From Ilex aquifolium (Eukaryota > Streptophyta > Magnoliopsida > Aquifoliales > Aquifoliaceae), in the NCBI GenBank assembly GCA_951799425.1, contig OX637394.1, positions 31,222,001-31,286,000 of the forward strand: a stretch of 64,000 nt of DNA, in the 5' to 3' direction. The notes beneath the pieces were generated by a model, which searched no databases, was not told the DNA's origin, and was given only the letters and a program-made list of their open reading frames with translations. The number at the start of each line of letters is the position of its first letter. The first letter of the stretch is position 1. The translations under genes were made by a program, and so were the position numbers. Positions 19,366 through 30,997 of the stretch are shown here, in pieces.

Positions 19366-21458
19366 CTAGGTGAGGAATGCCTTCTTGTGCACATTTAGTT
19401 TCCGCTTCACGGTGCATAGATCCTTCAAGATCTTAGCACAAGATGGGATTTGCTTAATGGCATCAAGGAGTGGAATGTTGATCTTTACCTGCTTAAACAT
19501 TTCAAGTATATCAGTATAATTAGCCACCTTGACGGGTGGCTTCAAACGATTAGGAAAAGGAGCAGGCATGGGGGAAACAAACACACTTTCATCAATCACT
19601 TTTTATTTCTCACCTACCTAATCACTCACCTCATTCCCTTCGGTGTCACATTCGGTCTCTTTTTCGTTTGGTAATGTGGCCTTGGGTGAAACCTTTGGCA
19701 CAACAGTCTTATCAATTTGTTTGCCACTTCGAAGGGTGGTGACCGCCTTGAGTTGCTCACAGCTCTCTTTGGTAGGCTCGGACGACTCAATCACATGTTG
19801 GCCCTTAGGGTTCTCTTGGGGTTGAGTGGGGAATTTTCCCTTCTCTTGTTGTGATAGCCCTATGTGATTGGTAATTTTTGTGAGTTGAGACCTAATGTCA
19901 TTAAAAGTTGTGGCACTTTGATTATTGATGGTGGTTTGGATTTGAATGAAGGAATGAACCACATCCTCCAAACTCCTTTTGTGAGGAGGTTGGTATGTCG
20001 ATGAATTGGATGGTCCTTGTTGATTAAAATTTTTATGGAGGTGGACCTTGGGAGAAATTCTGTGGAGGCGGGTTTCGTGAATACCCTTGCAGATTAGACC
20101 AGGGGTATAGAGAGCTAGACGCTTGCCCTTGACCTTGGTAATAACCTTGCTTAGGAGGCACGGGGGGTTTATAGGCATTAGACCCATGAGGAGTGGGATT
20201 CTCATTTCTCCAACTAAAGTTCGGGTGATTACTCCAACCTGCATTATAAGTGTTTGAGTGCGGAGAGAATGATTGCCTTTTTTGGTTAAAGGCATTAACT
20301 TGTTCGTGATACACTTCCTTAAGTGCAGGAATGTTGGGGCAGTCCGATATAGAATGCTCCACACTCTCACAAATCGAGCAAAACTCTTCGGTCCTTGAAA
20401 CATTCGACACCTCGTGCCTCCTATCGACCTCAAGACTCAACTTTCCTAGACAACTTGGAAATTTTGGAAAGCAAGTCTTCCCGGTCCCTCAAGTCGTACA
20501 TCCCTCCCCCTTGTGGTTAATTACTACCCAGGGATGAACTTGGTACATTGGTGGGATCGGTAATGTCCCATGATTGTGAATTTTAGGCCAATGTACTGAA
20601 GTAGTCTATGGCCTCATCAGGGTCTTTGTTTAAGAATTCGTCATTATACATCATGTCAATGAATTGTCTATGGCCCAGTGTGATTCCTTCATAGAAGAAA
20701 CTTACCAATTGCCATGATTCAAAACCATGATGTGGTATGGATTGAAGCAATTCCTTGTAGCGATCCCAACAGTGATAGAATTGCTCATTGGGCTTTTCTG
20801 AAAAGTTTTGAATTTCCTTTTTTAAAGAGGTGGTTCTATGCACTGGGAAAATTTTATTCAAAAACTCTGAAAGCATTTGGGCCCAAGAGGTGATGGATCG
20901 AGGTCACAAGGCATTCAACCATGTTTTGGCTTTGTCCTTGAGGGAAAAGGGAAACAATTTCAACTGAGCTATGTCCTCCATAGCATAGTTAGCATTGAAG
21001 GTTGCAACTATATCCTCAAATTCTTTGATGTGCAAATAAGGGTTCTCCTTTTCAATCTCGTGGAATGTAGGAAGTAGTTGCAACATCCCAGGCTTAACTA
21101 GGAAGAGATGAGCTTGGACCGGTAAGAGGATGCATGAGGGTGTGGTGCTCCGTGTTGGTTGAAGGAAATCCCTCATTGACCTCACTGGAGGATCAATATG
21201 GATGTTATTCCCTTCATTCATAGGAGGGGGGAATTGCACTCGTGGATTAGGCATTCTAGGTTCTTGCACACCCTCACCCCTTTGCATGTTCGGATTGGCA
21301 CCTACATTCTCAAAATTATCACCCGCATCCTCGAGTGGATCTTGGTCAATATTCATGTTGGGGGCTAACGGTTGTCTAACCAATTGGTTTTGTTCGTCCC
21401 GTCCCCACATGCAACAACTATCTACAAATAAAAATGTAAACCAAAAAAGTATATACAA
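19366..21458 (-). pseudogene. gag: gag of element B (several stops and a frameshift)
   Basis: The start is placed at 21458 or at the internal Met in CCMWGRDEQ, 87 bp or more after the PBS. The N-terminal and capsid-type regions (IDQDPLEDAGDNF; LHIKEFEDIVATF; LFPFSLKDKAKTW) end at a stop near 20904. The capsid continues at 20876-20583 with EKPNEQFYHCWDRYKELLQ. The nucleocapsid at 20440-20033 has an intact CCHC knuckle (CSICESVEHSISDC). A frameshift near 20040 leads into YQPPHKRSLEDVV and LRSGKQIDKT (to 19618), then a stop, and the last part (19599-19366) has PNRLKPPVKVANY and LNVHKKAFLT followed by a stop before protease. Confidence 0.88.
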
Positions 21459-21544
21459 TGAACAACGTACCTCAACCCATGATGAACATCACGGGACTTA
21501 CCTCCATAGTCCGAAAATCACCTTCTAGATTCAGCACTTGCCTT

Positions 21545-21561
21545 CCCCGGCAACGACGCCA
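21545..21561 (-). promoter_or_regulatory. Primer binding site, tRNA-Asp type (element B)
   Basis: The plus strand reads CCCCGGCAACGACGCCA, one base different from the tRNA-Asp 3' end. It lies four bases from the 5' LTR boundary at 21566. Confidence 0.88.
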
Positions 21562-21565
21562 AAAA

Positions 21566-23206
21566 TGCTTGATTAATTCCGTTGTAGTATACCCTAATCT
21601 CCAGACATCACCCTCAATGTGTGTATGGTGTATGTGTGAAGGGGAGTGTCAGTCTCCCTCGGAATGATGTCAAAAGAAAAGGCAATGGAATGATGGTGGA
21701 TGAATGAAATGCACAAAAGTGTGTGTGTGAACAAAAGCGCTCCCCAAGCGCTGGGAGTCTTTTGAGTGTCGTGTTTTACTCGAAAATTGTATTCCAAGGT
21801 CGTCTCCTCAGGGAAGGAGGTGAATCGTGTAGAAGGTGAATTTGGTAAAAAGGGTAAAGTGTAAAAAACTTTTGGTCTTTAAAGTTTGGTTTGTGATGTA
21901 TATCTTGATTAAAAATGAAGTGAGAAAAGTGTTGGGTAATCTGAAGGGTTCATTCCAATGGGAATGCCAACTCAACTCGAGACCTTCCCCCAATGGTGTT
22001 TAGATGTTCGATTGATTCGTGGGAAGCTCGAGACTAATGTGGAGGTGACGATTCAAGCATACCCCGTGACAATGCCTACGGTGTATGAAGAGCTCACAAC
22101 CACGTCCACGCTCAACCCAGTCAAACCGAACCAACATACACTGCGAGGGGGAAAGAAAATGAGTTGAAATGGCATACCCAAAAGGAGGTCTCCCTTGGAG
22201 TAGCCAACCTAAAAGCTTAGCTACTAATACTTACAACAAAGACAATAAGAGAATGGAAAGACATTGTAGAGGAATGAAGATTTGAGCTAAGTTGATGCAA
22301 GAAAACGTACACTATGAGAAAATACATTTAAGACCCATCTTAAAGCTTGAAAATGAAGAACTTCAATGCATTAATGGTGAAATCCAAAGTACAAGACTAA
22401 ACTTTAAATGCGCTTGTAATAAATGACATTGAAGACACTAAACAAAGCTTAAACAAGTCTTACAATAGATTACAAGGCAATGAATGGAAGAAAATACAAA
22501 AATATTCACTTCTCTCTCTAGCACTATTCATCTTCTTCCTTGGACTCTCTTTCTCTACATTACCATCTCTCTCTCTAATGCTGAATAATGGTAAAAAATA
22601 ATCTTGCCCAAAAAACATCCATGGAGCCTTCCCTTAGCTGTGTGATATCAATAGGGGGCTGAAAGGGATGGGCTGGACATGCTAGTGCAGCCATAGCCTA
22701 CACACCCAGCATCTTTTCTCTCCTCTCACCTCATTAATGTCCAAAGTCCAAAAGTCCAAGAATGAGTGGGAGACTGCTTGGTGGGACCCCCAAAGCTATA
22801 GAGCCTGATATGCAGAATCTGGCTATTTTTAGTGAAACCTATCGGTAAGTCGATGGAAACCTACCAGTAGGTTTCACTCTAGTAAGCAAAACCTATCGGT
22901 AGGTTTGCGGTAGGTACAGGTCCAGTAGCTAAAACCTACCGGTATGGCCTACTGGTAGGTTTTTCCTTATTTTGCTGATTTCTTGGTTTCTTCACCTCCT
23001 GAGCTATCGTCAACCCATCCCTTTATCTTCATTCATCTTAAACACTATGAGAAGGCTTAAAAAGCATCATTTATTGCCTTTTATCTGCAAACATACGGAA
23101 ATTCCATTAATAGCACAAATAATGCATTTCCACTCATATTGACCACAAAAGCTAGCATAAAAGGGATGCAAATGCACTTGGAATATGCAATATTTTGTGC
23201 TAATCA
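21566..23206 (-). repeat. 5' LTR of element B
   Basis: This LTR is 1641 bp. In its own sense it starts TGATTAGCACAAAATATTGC and ends ATTAATCAAGCA. It carries its palindrome array at 22835-22964. It would supply the promoter for the element transcript; I see no single convincing TATA box. Confidence 0.92.
22835..22964. repeat. CCTACCGGTAGG palindrome array in 5' LTR of element B
   Basis: Units include AAACCTATCGGTAAGT, AAACCTACCAGTAGGTTT, AACCTATCGGTAGGTTT and the pair CCTACCGGTATGGCCTACTGGTAGG. Several units differ from perfect by single C/T or G/A changes, as expected from deamination of methylated CG/CHG sites. Confidence 0.87.
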
Positions 23207-24054
23207 TTACTACCAGGAGAAGACCTTGGTACATCGGTGGGATCCGTGATATCCCAAGGTTGTGCATTTTGTGCCAATGTATTGAAGTATTCTAGGGCCT
23301 CATCGGGATCCTTGTTTAAAAACTCCCCATTACACATCATATCGATGAACTGTCGATGGCCCGGTGTAATCCTTTCATAGAAGAAACTCACCAACTGCCA
23401 TGGTACAAAGCCATGGTGTGGAATGGATTGTCGTAATTCCTTGTAGTGATCCCAACATTGATAAAATTGCTCATTGGGCTTTTCCGAGAAATTTTGGATT
23501 TGCTTTTTAAGAGAGGTGGTTTTAGGCACCGAAAAAAATTTGTTCAAAAACTCAAAAAGCATTTGTGTGCAAGAGGTTATTGATCAAGGCTTCAAGGAAT
23601 TCAACCACGATTTGGCCTTATCTTTTATGGAGAAGGGGAACAATTTCATGCGAGTAATGTCTTCCATGCCATGATTAGTGAGAAAGGTTGCAACTATTGC
23701 CTCAAATTCCTTAATGTGCAAATAAGGATTCTCCCTTTCAATTCCATGGAATAGAGAAAGTAGTTGTAACATTCCCGGTTTAACAAGGAAGGCATGAGCT
23801 TCGACAGGGAGAAGTATGCAAGGAGTGGTGCTTCGTGTAGATTGGAGATAATCCCGCATTGACCTCGCCGGAGGATCAATTGGGATATTGTTACCTTCAT
23901 TCCTAGGGGGGAAGTGCATTCTAGGGTTTGGCATTCTAGGGTCTTGCACTCCCCCGCCTCTTGGGACATTAGCACCTACATCCTCAAAATTATCACCGGC
24001 ATCCTCGGGTGGGTCTTGGTCTAGATTCATGTTGGGTCCTTGGGGTCGTCTCAC
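23207..24054 (-). pseudogene. gag: gag N-terminal part of split element A (right half)
   Basis: The leader and capsid-type part (24054-23584) show GPNMNLDQDPPEDAGDNFEDVGAN, the LHIKEFEAIVATF stretch and LFPFSIKDKAKSWL. A stop near 23582 is followed by the remaining capsid (23562-23207) with EKPNEQFYQCWDHYKEL, then DITDPTDVPRSSPGS up to the insertion point. The reading continues at 10019 on the other side of element B. Confidence 0.85.
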
Positions 24055-24202
24055 TAATCACATGCAAAAATAATATATACAATTGAAAGGAAAAGTAAGC
24101 AAAAATATATACAAGGAGCAATGTATCTCAACCCATGATGAAAATCACGAGACATACCTCTGTTGTCCAAAAATCACCTTCTTAATTCAACGCTTTGCTT
24201 TT

Positions 24203-24218
24203 CCCAGCAACGGCGCCA
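24203..24218 (-). promoter_or_regulatory. Primer binding site, tRNA-Asp type (element A)
   Basis: The plus strand reads CCCAGCAACGGCGCCA, close to the tRNA-Asp 3' end with one change (CCGG to CCAG). It lies beside the LTR boundary at 24223. Confidence 0.85.
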
Positions 24219-24222
24219 AAAA

Positions 24223-25898
24223 TGCTTGACCGCGTTCACCCTAATATTCGAACATGAACCCTCAAATGTGTATATGGCCTATGTGTGTAGGTGAGTGTCA
24301 CTCTCCCTCGGGTTTGATGCTAGAAATGTGGAAAATGTGTGTGAATGAAAATGTGTGTGTGTGTGCAAAAGTGCTCCCCAAGCGAAGATAGACTTTCAAG
24401 TGTCGTGTTTTACTTGGAATGGGTATTCCAAGGTCGTCTCCTGAGGGAAGGAAGGTTGAATTGTAGTGAAGGTGATTTGGTAAAAATGAAAAGTGTAAAA
24501 ATCTTGTGAATTGGTGTTTTTAGTGAGTGACGATTGGTTGTAAAAATGCAATAAAAACAAGGTTGGCTAATCAAAAGAGGTCATTCCAATGGGAATGCCA
24601 AACCAACTCAATTCATTCAACCAATCGTCCCTAGGTGATTGATTGATTCGTAGGAACTGAGGGACCAATGTGGAATATAGACTCAAGCATACCCCGTGAC
24701 AAGTTTACGGTGTATCAAGAGCTCACAGCTACGTCCGCACTCAACCTAATCAAACCAAGCACTTTACACAACGAGGAAGAATGGAGAAGACTTTATTTAG
24801 CATACCCAAGAGGAATTTCCCCTTGGATTAGCCAACAAAAAGCTTAGCTACTCATGTTTAAAGTAAAAGCATTCATAATGTAAAGAGACATGTATATGAG
24901 ATGGACTGAAAATAGAGATGAAATGAAGCTTAGAACATATATTAATGATAGGAAGAAGTAAACTACAAAGAGAAATTCATTTCATACCAAAATGGAAAAG
25001 TTATAGAAAAACCCAGCAAAAATAATGAAGTGCAAGAACATTTGATTAAACTTGATTACACTTGAATTAAAAGAGATTACAATGCAAGAACTGAAGATTA
25101 CAAGTGAAATATAACTTACTACAAAGGAAATGGATGAAGAAAATGTGAAAATCTAAGCTTTCTCTCTCTAAAACACTATCTTCTACCTTGGGAGCTTCTC
25201 TCTCTAAAAGTGTTGAACTATGCTGTGTAATGTCAAGAGTCCATGTAATTTTCGTCCATGGAGCTCTATGGCCTGTGTGCTGACTGAATTCCATGATTGG
25301 GAGAGTTTGGATACCTGCATAAGCAAGGTACATGCATGCCTACACTCCTATGCACCATTGACCAGCCTCTCTCATTCTCTCTCCTCTTCTCCCATGCCTC
25401 ATCTTCCAAAGTCAAGCTTTTGTGTAAGGATGGCATGCGTGTAGGTAGAACATGTCAGGGTAGGTGTGGGAGAAGCATAGGTGGGCCCCCCAAGCAGTTG
25501 GAGTCTGAGTTGTAGGCTTCAGGCATTTTTCAGCAAAACCTACCGGTAGGTTTTACTCCAGTAGCCAAAACCTTCCGGAAGGTTTGCGGTAGATCCAAAT
25601 CCAGTACACAAAACTTATCGGTAGTTTTATGAGCAAACCTATCGGTAGGTTTTTACTTGTTTTGCTCAAATCTTGGTCTTTTCACCTACCAAGGCATCGT
25701 CAAACATCCCCATCATCTCCATTGACTTTGAGCACTACAATGGGGACTTAACTCACACCATTTCTAACTCTTTACCTGCAAACACACCGAAACCTCATTA
25801 ATTGTTAGAAATATTGCAATTCCTCCCATTTTCACCATAAGAGCAAGTATAAAAGGGGTGCAACTGTATACATGATGTGCAATATTTTGTGCTAATCA
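24223..25898 (-). repeat. 5' LTR of split element A
   Basis: This LTR is 1676 bp, begins TGATTAGCACAAAATATTGC in its own sense and ends GCGGTCAAGCA. Its right flank (25899 on) is ARF-GEF intron sequence, so this element too was inserted into the host gene region. No matching 3' LTR is present in place: the element is cut at about 9031 by an inversion-type junction. Confidence 0.87.
25535..25654. repeat. Mixed palindrome array (TACCGGTA and TTCCGGAA units together)
   Basis: The array contains AAAACCTACCGGTAGGTTTT (25536-25555), AAAACCTTCCGGAAGGTTT (25567 on), AAACTTATCGGTAGTTTT and AAACCTATCGGTAGGTTT. It is the only clear array here mixing the CTA/TAG and CTT/AAG arm types. Confidence 0.88.
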
Positions 25899-26385
25899 CG
25901 TATTAATGGAGATTTATGGATATAATGGTTAGATGACAACACAAACAACCATACATTGCCACCATAGCTCGATAATGATAAATGAAATGTATCTCATTTT
26001 GTTTTGATACCCAAACTCCCCCTAATAATTGATTAATACAACAAATCATATTTAGACCAAAACTCTCAATATTATGAAAACAATTAACACATTACAATTT
26101 ACAATTATGAACCTTCAGACAAAAAAAAAAACTTAAAATATCATTTAAAAAATTGAAATGCACATTAGAAGCATCATAAAGTATCCAAGAAAAAGAACCC
26201 CCTTTTTTAAACAAATGAACACAATTAGCAAGCGATAAAAAGCATCAAACGTCTCCAAGAAAATGAATCCGTTTCGAAAAATAACAAATTACCAATAAAT
26301 TACAATCAACCACAACCAATCCCCAATTCAAATTGACGAGCGCACACACATATTAGAATGAATACAAGAAAATGGGAAGTAATAT

Positions 26386-26430
26386 GTACCGTAGCAGCTT
26401 TCTTCGAAGAGTGTCGTCAAGCTTACTAGA
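26386..26430 (-). pseudogene. Possible degenerate ARF-GEF exon after the HUS exon
   Basis: On the minus strand, TTGACGACACTC is followed by a TCGAAGAAAGCTGCTACG stretch and then GTACAT as a possible donor. If one extra T is discounted the translation resembles the TTLSK...GT sequence that follows the HUS box in BIG5-type ARF-GEFs. As it stands the frame is shifted, and a TAA lies at the likely exon start. This is an inference from a very short match. Confidence 0.35.
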
Positions 26431-26494
26431 TCAGAGGACCTTAGTAGATATTGAATATATCTTTTGAAAATTATATTGAAAATAATAGTTTTAC

Positions 26495-26591
26495 CACACA
26501 TTCAAACAAGTTTGGTGCCTCAATATCGCAATCATAGTTGAAATATAGGTCAACAAGCATCTGAGACTCCTTGTAGAATTTCTCTAGCATC
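26495..26591 (-). pseudogene. ARF-GEF (BIG5/BEN1/MIN7-like) exon with the HUS box
   Basis: BIG-type ARF guanine-nucleotide exchange factors activate ARF GTPases at the trans-Golgi/endosome. This 97-bp exon has an AG acceptor (CTTTTCAG) and a GT donor (GTAAAAC). It completes a split Arg codon and encodes 32 residues that include [20 protein letters not shown]; the NYDCD is the hallmark of the HUS box just upstream of the Sec7 domain. Family members usually read NLFER here; this copy has Cys in place of Arg. The neighbouring expected exon is missing and the next one looks frameshifted, so I treat it as part of a broken gene copy. Confidence 0.75.
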
Positions 26592-26928
26592 CTGAAAAGT
26601 TTGATTTCCAGCAAGATTACTGATAAAATATAAACCACTAGGACATTAAAGTGTTACATAAGAACTTAAAAGCCTTCGAAGCTTTGGTAAATTGCTTGAA
26701 TCCGCTTTGGTCGTATTTTTCGACCATAATTCCGGTAATGTGTATGTGGCTTATACGGTTAGGTGAGTGTCACTCTCCCCCGAATATCATGCAAGAAATG
26801 GGAAAAACTTGTGTGGATGAACAAAATGTGTGTGCGTGCAAAAGTGCTCTCCAAGCGAAGAGAGACTTTCGAGTGTCGTGCTTTACTTGGAATGGGTATT
26901 CCATGGTCGTCTCCTCAGGGAAGGAAGG

Positions 26929-28787
26929 TTGGGGGGTGTGATGAGAGCAAAATATTGCATATTTAATAGCCTCATTACATTCTTTTTAACTTAACTTTGC
27001 ATTTAATTATTTAGAATTAGTCAAAGTTATGAATAATGTGAAAATTTTGATGTTGCAGGTAATTATAGCGTAAATGATGGCTTTTGGAACCCTGCAACTA
27101 AGTATGAATGTGTTGTGAAGAGATGGACACATTAAATGAGGATTGGGAGGCTTGGAAGGTGAAGAAACCAAGAAAAATGGATTTTGGAGGAAAACCTTCC
27201 GGAAGGTTTGGCCATATACCTTCCGGAAGGTTTAGCACACTGGTTTCCCCAGGTTTTGACACAGTACCTATGTTTTCCCATGTTTTACCATGATCCACTT
27301 CGAATATGCAAAATTGAAAAAAATGAAAGTTGTAGATCTGGATGTCCTCTATATTGTATCAAAAGTTCAGCTCCATCCAACGGTTGGATCAAAAGTTATG
27401 GAAATTGTACTAAGACTAGTCCTAAGCTGTCACCTTTCGGAACACCTTCCGGAAGGTTTTGCCTAGAATGCCCAGAATGCCTGCAACTCATGCTCCACTT
27501 GTTTGGGGGTCCCACCATTGATTCTCCCACTTGTCCCCTGACATCCCTTACACATCTACATGCCTCCCAACACCCTTGCTTGGACTTTGAAGGCCATTGC
27601 ATTTATGAGGATGGGAAAGAAGGGGGCAGCCAGAGGAGTTGCAGACTAGCCTTCTCCTAGCCTGCCAAGCCAATCAACTCACCTCCTATTGATGGGAGGC
27701 CTGCACACAGGCTATGGGGAGCCTCATGGACGAAATTTGAAGCCTCTCTTCACCATATATTCAGTATTCCACAAGCTTTTGAAGTGTGGCTACCTAAGCT
27801 TAGGAGTAGTTTTAGCTCAATGAAGAAGATGATGAATAGTAGAAATAGAAAGCTTAGATTTTTACATTTCTTCCATCCATTTCACTTGTAATCTTTTGTA
27901 AGGATCTTGTAAGCTTCATTATTTACTTTTAATATCATTTATTTCAAGTGCTTTGTAAGTTTAGTTGAGTATCTTAGTTTCTACCATTGTTGTCTTAAGT
28001 TTTTCTTCATTTCAAGTTTTAAAATGGGTATTGTATTTCTTTCTTTATAGTTCATGTTTTCTTGCATCAACTTAGTTCAACTCTTCATTTTCTCTCCAAT
28101 GTCTTTACATTACATCATTGTCTTTCCTTCAAGTATGAGTAGCTAGATTTTTAGTTGGCTAATCAAAGGGAGATCTCCTCTTGGGTTTGCCATTTCAACT
28201 CATTTTCCCTCCTCTTCTCGGTGTACGATGGTTCGGTTTGACTGGGTTGGGGTGAGGACATGGTTTTGACTTCTTGATACGCCGTAGGCATTATCACGGC
28301 GTATGCTTGAATCCTCACCTCCATTTTAGTCCCGAGCTTCCCACGAATCAATCGTTCATCTATGCTCCATTGGAGGAAGGTTTCGAGTTGACTTGACATT
28401 CCCATTGGAGTGAACCTTTCGAATTAGTCAACACTTGTTTTCTTGCATTTTCATTAAGAACATCACTCACCAAAACTCAAACTAAAAGATTTTACACTTT
28501 TTTCTCTTTTTCACTAAAATCACATTCACACAATTCCCTTCCTTCCCTGAGGAAACGACCTTTGATACTTTTCCAAGTAAAACATGACAAGAAAAAGTCT
28601 CTTTGCGCTTGGGGAGCATTTTTGTACACACGCATTCATATTTCATTCATTTCACACAACATCATTTCCGTTTCCCATTTCTTGCATTTGAACTCGAGTG
28701 AGAGTGACACTCACCCACACATATATGCCATATACACATTGAGGGTTCTTGTGTGACAATTGGGAATACAACAGAAACCGTCAAGCA
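26929..28787 (+). repeat. Truncated element: purine tract plus 3' LTR only
   Basis: TTGGGGGGTG (26929-26938) is followed by an LTR of 1849 bp that starts TGATGAGAGCAAAATATTGC and ends ACCGTCAAGCA. The purine tract shows this is the 3' end of a plus-strand element, and everything 5' of it is gone. It sits inside the split LTR at 26693-36973, without target-site duplication. TTCCGGAA palindromes lie at 27192-27209 and 27222-27237, with another unit at 27443-27460; the shared LTR block is at 27321-27400. Confidence 0.82.
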
Positions 28788-29090
28788 AGTGTGAAGGTGA
28801 TTTTGTAAAAATAGAAAAGTGTAAAAATCTTGTGAGTTTGTATTTTGGTGAGTGAAGTTTGTGATAAAAAATGCAATGGAAAGAGGGTTGGTTAATCCGA
28901 AGAGGTCATTCCAATGGGAATGCCAAATTAACTCACAACATTCTTCCAATGGTGCCTAGGTGTTTGATTGATTCGTAGGAATTGAGTGACTAATGTGGTG
29001 TATTTCAAGCATACCCCGTGACAAGTCTACGGTATATCAAGAGCTCACAACCACGTCCGCACTCAATCTAGTCAAACCAAACCACCTTAC

Positions 29091-30961
29091 TGCTTGATGA
29101 TTTCTGTTGTAGTTTTCCTAATCTCTTAACATCATCCCTCAATATATGTATGGTGTATGTGTGAAGGGGAGTGTCACTCTCCCTTGGAACGATGTCAAAA
29201 GAAAGGGCAACGGAATAGTGGATGAATGAAACGTACAAAATGTGTGTGTGTGAACAAAAGTGCTCCCCAAGCGCAGAGAGTCTTTTGCGTGTCGTGTTTT
29301 ACTTAGAAAAGTATTACAAGGTCGTCTCCTCAGGGAAGGAGGTCAAGTTGTGTGAACGTGATTTTGTAAAAATGAAAAGTGTAAAATCTTGTAGTTGGTT
29401 TTGGTGAGTTTTGTTCTTAATGAAAATGCAAGAAAACAAGTGTTGACTAATCCGAAGAGGTCATTCCAATGGGGATGCCAAATTAACTCGAAACTTTCCT
29501 CCAATGGTGCCTAGATGCTCGATTGATTCGTGGGAAGCTCGGGAGGAGAAGGAAGTGAGGATCCAAGCATAACCCGTGACAAGTCTACGGGTTATTAAAG
29601 ACTTACAACCATGTCCACACCCCAACCCAGTCAAACCGAACCATCGTACACCGAGATGGGGAAAGAAAATGAGTTGAGATAGCACACTCAAGAGGAAATC
29701 TCCCTTGGATAAGCTAACTAAAAATCTAGCTGCTCATGAAAGCAAGAAAGAATTGCATAATGTAAAAAGACATACTAAAGGAAAGAAAATTAGAACTTAG
29801 CTTAATGCAAGAAAACAGAAACTATGAAGTGAAATATGTTATACCCACTTTAAAGCTTAAAAATGAAGATAACTTGCTGCAACAATGGTGAAATCTAAAA
29901 TGTAGCATTAAACCTGAAATATACTTGAAATAAATGACATTAAGTGAAATAAAATGAAGATTACAAGAGTCTTACAATAAACTACAAGTGAAAGGATGGA
30001 AGAAAATGCAAAAAACCAAACTTCTCTATCTACTATTCATCTTCTTCCTCCTTGAGCTTTCTAAGCTTAGGTAGCCACACCCCCAAAAGCTTGTGGAATG
30101 CTGAATATATGGTGTGTAGAGATGCATTTTCGTCCATAAGGCTCCCCTAGCTTGTGAGAGCAAGCCTCCCATGCATAGGAGGCTGAGTTGATGCTTCGAC
30201 AGGCTAGAACAAGGCTAGCTTGCAACCCACCATGCCTCCATCTTTCTCTCTCCTCCTCCATCTTCGTTTTCTGACTTTGGGGTGTAGGAGGCATGTATAT
30301 GTGTAGAATATGTCAAGGGGCAAGTGGGAGAATCATAGGTGGGACCCCCAAGCAAGTGGAACATGAGTTGTAGGCGTTCTGGGCAAAACCTTCCAGAAGG
30401 TCGACAAAAACCTTCCGGAAGGTTTATTCCAGTAGGCTAAACCTTCCGGAAGGTCTCCGGAAGGTTAAAGCTCATGACCAGTTTTGGTAAAATTGGCATA
30501 ACTTTTGATCCAACCGTTGGATGGAGCTTAAATTTTTACACAATACAGAGGACATCCAAATCTACAACTTTCGTGTTTTTTCAATTTTTCAGATTCTAAG
30601 TGGATCATGGACAAAAAATGAGTAAAATAGAGGTATTTTGTCAAAAATGGGGAAACCAGTGGGCTAAACCTTCCGGAAGGTTTATGGCCAAACCTTTCGG
30701 AAGGTTTTCGTCCAAAATCCATTTTTCTTGGTTTCTTCACCGTCCAAGCCTCCCAATACTCATTTAATGTGTCCATCTCTTCACCACACATCCACACTTA
30801 GTTTCAAGGCTCTAAAATCCATGATTTACGGTATAATTACCTTCAACATCAAAATTTCCACATTATTCATAACTTTAACTAACTCTAAGTAATTAAATGC
30901 AAAGTTAAGTTAAAAAAACATGAAATGAGGCCGTTAAATATGCAATGTTTTGTGCTCATCA
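29091..30961 (-). repeat. 3' LTR of the non-autonomous element
   Basis: This LTR is 1871 bp, starts TGATGAGCACAAAACATTGC and ends AATCATCAAGCA in its own sense. It carries two TTCCGGAA palindrome groups (30384-30470 and 30664-30708) on either side of the shared LTR block (30497-30575). Confidence 0.92.
30384..30708. repeat. CCTTCCGGAAGG palindrome groups flanking the shared LTR block
   Basis: Units include AACCTTCCGGAAGGTTT near 30409-30425, AAACCTTCCGGAAGGT near 30439-30454, AAACCTTCCGGAAGGTTT at 30666-30683 and AAACCTTTCGGAAGGTTTT near 30690. All arms are CTT/AAG; none is of the CTA/TAG type found in the element B LTRs. Confidence 0.9.
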
Positions 30962-30997
30962 CACCCCCCAACTTAAGCTTTGCTAGTCCCTAGCAAA
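30962..30997 (-). promoter_or_regulatory. 3' polypurine tract and stem-loop (non-autonomous element)
   Basis: On the minus strand, TTTGCTAG-GGA-CTAGCAAA (30997-30979) is followed by AAGTTGGGGGGTG (30974-30962) and the LTR start. It is identical in plan to the autonomous elements. Confidence 0.87.

Larger units (their letters stand above)
10020..23206 (-). mobile_element. Complete Athila-like LTR retrotransposon (element B), TSD TTACT
   Basis: This is a 13.2 kb element on the minus strand. The 5-bp duplication TTACT flanks it at 10015-10019 and 23207-23211. Order in its own sense: 5' LTR (23206-21566), tRNA-Asp-type PBS, gag, protease, RT, RNase H, integrase, stem-loop with central purine tract, long untranslated region containing a palindrome module, envelope-position ORF, stem-loop with 3' purine tract, 3' LTR (11690-10020). 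Several stops and frameshifts break gag, pol and the last ORF, so it looks dead although structurally complete. Confidence 0.93.
25899..26692 (-). other. Host ARF-GEF gene region, left flank of the LTR nest
   Basis: AT-rich sequence without retroelement features. It contains the ARF-GEF exon at 26495-26591 and a possible degenerate next exon near 26386-26430. The remainder looks like intron. Boundaries are set by the LTR of element A on the left and the composite LTR on the right. Confidence 0.65.

Noticed and set aside
27192..27237. Palindromes as transcription terminators
   Set aside because: Intrinsic hairpin terminators are bacterial; in this plant LTR context the palindromes lack a following T-run and vary in a family-specific way.
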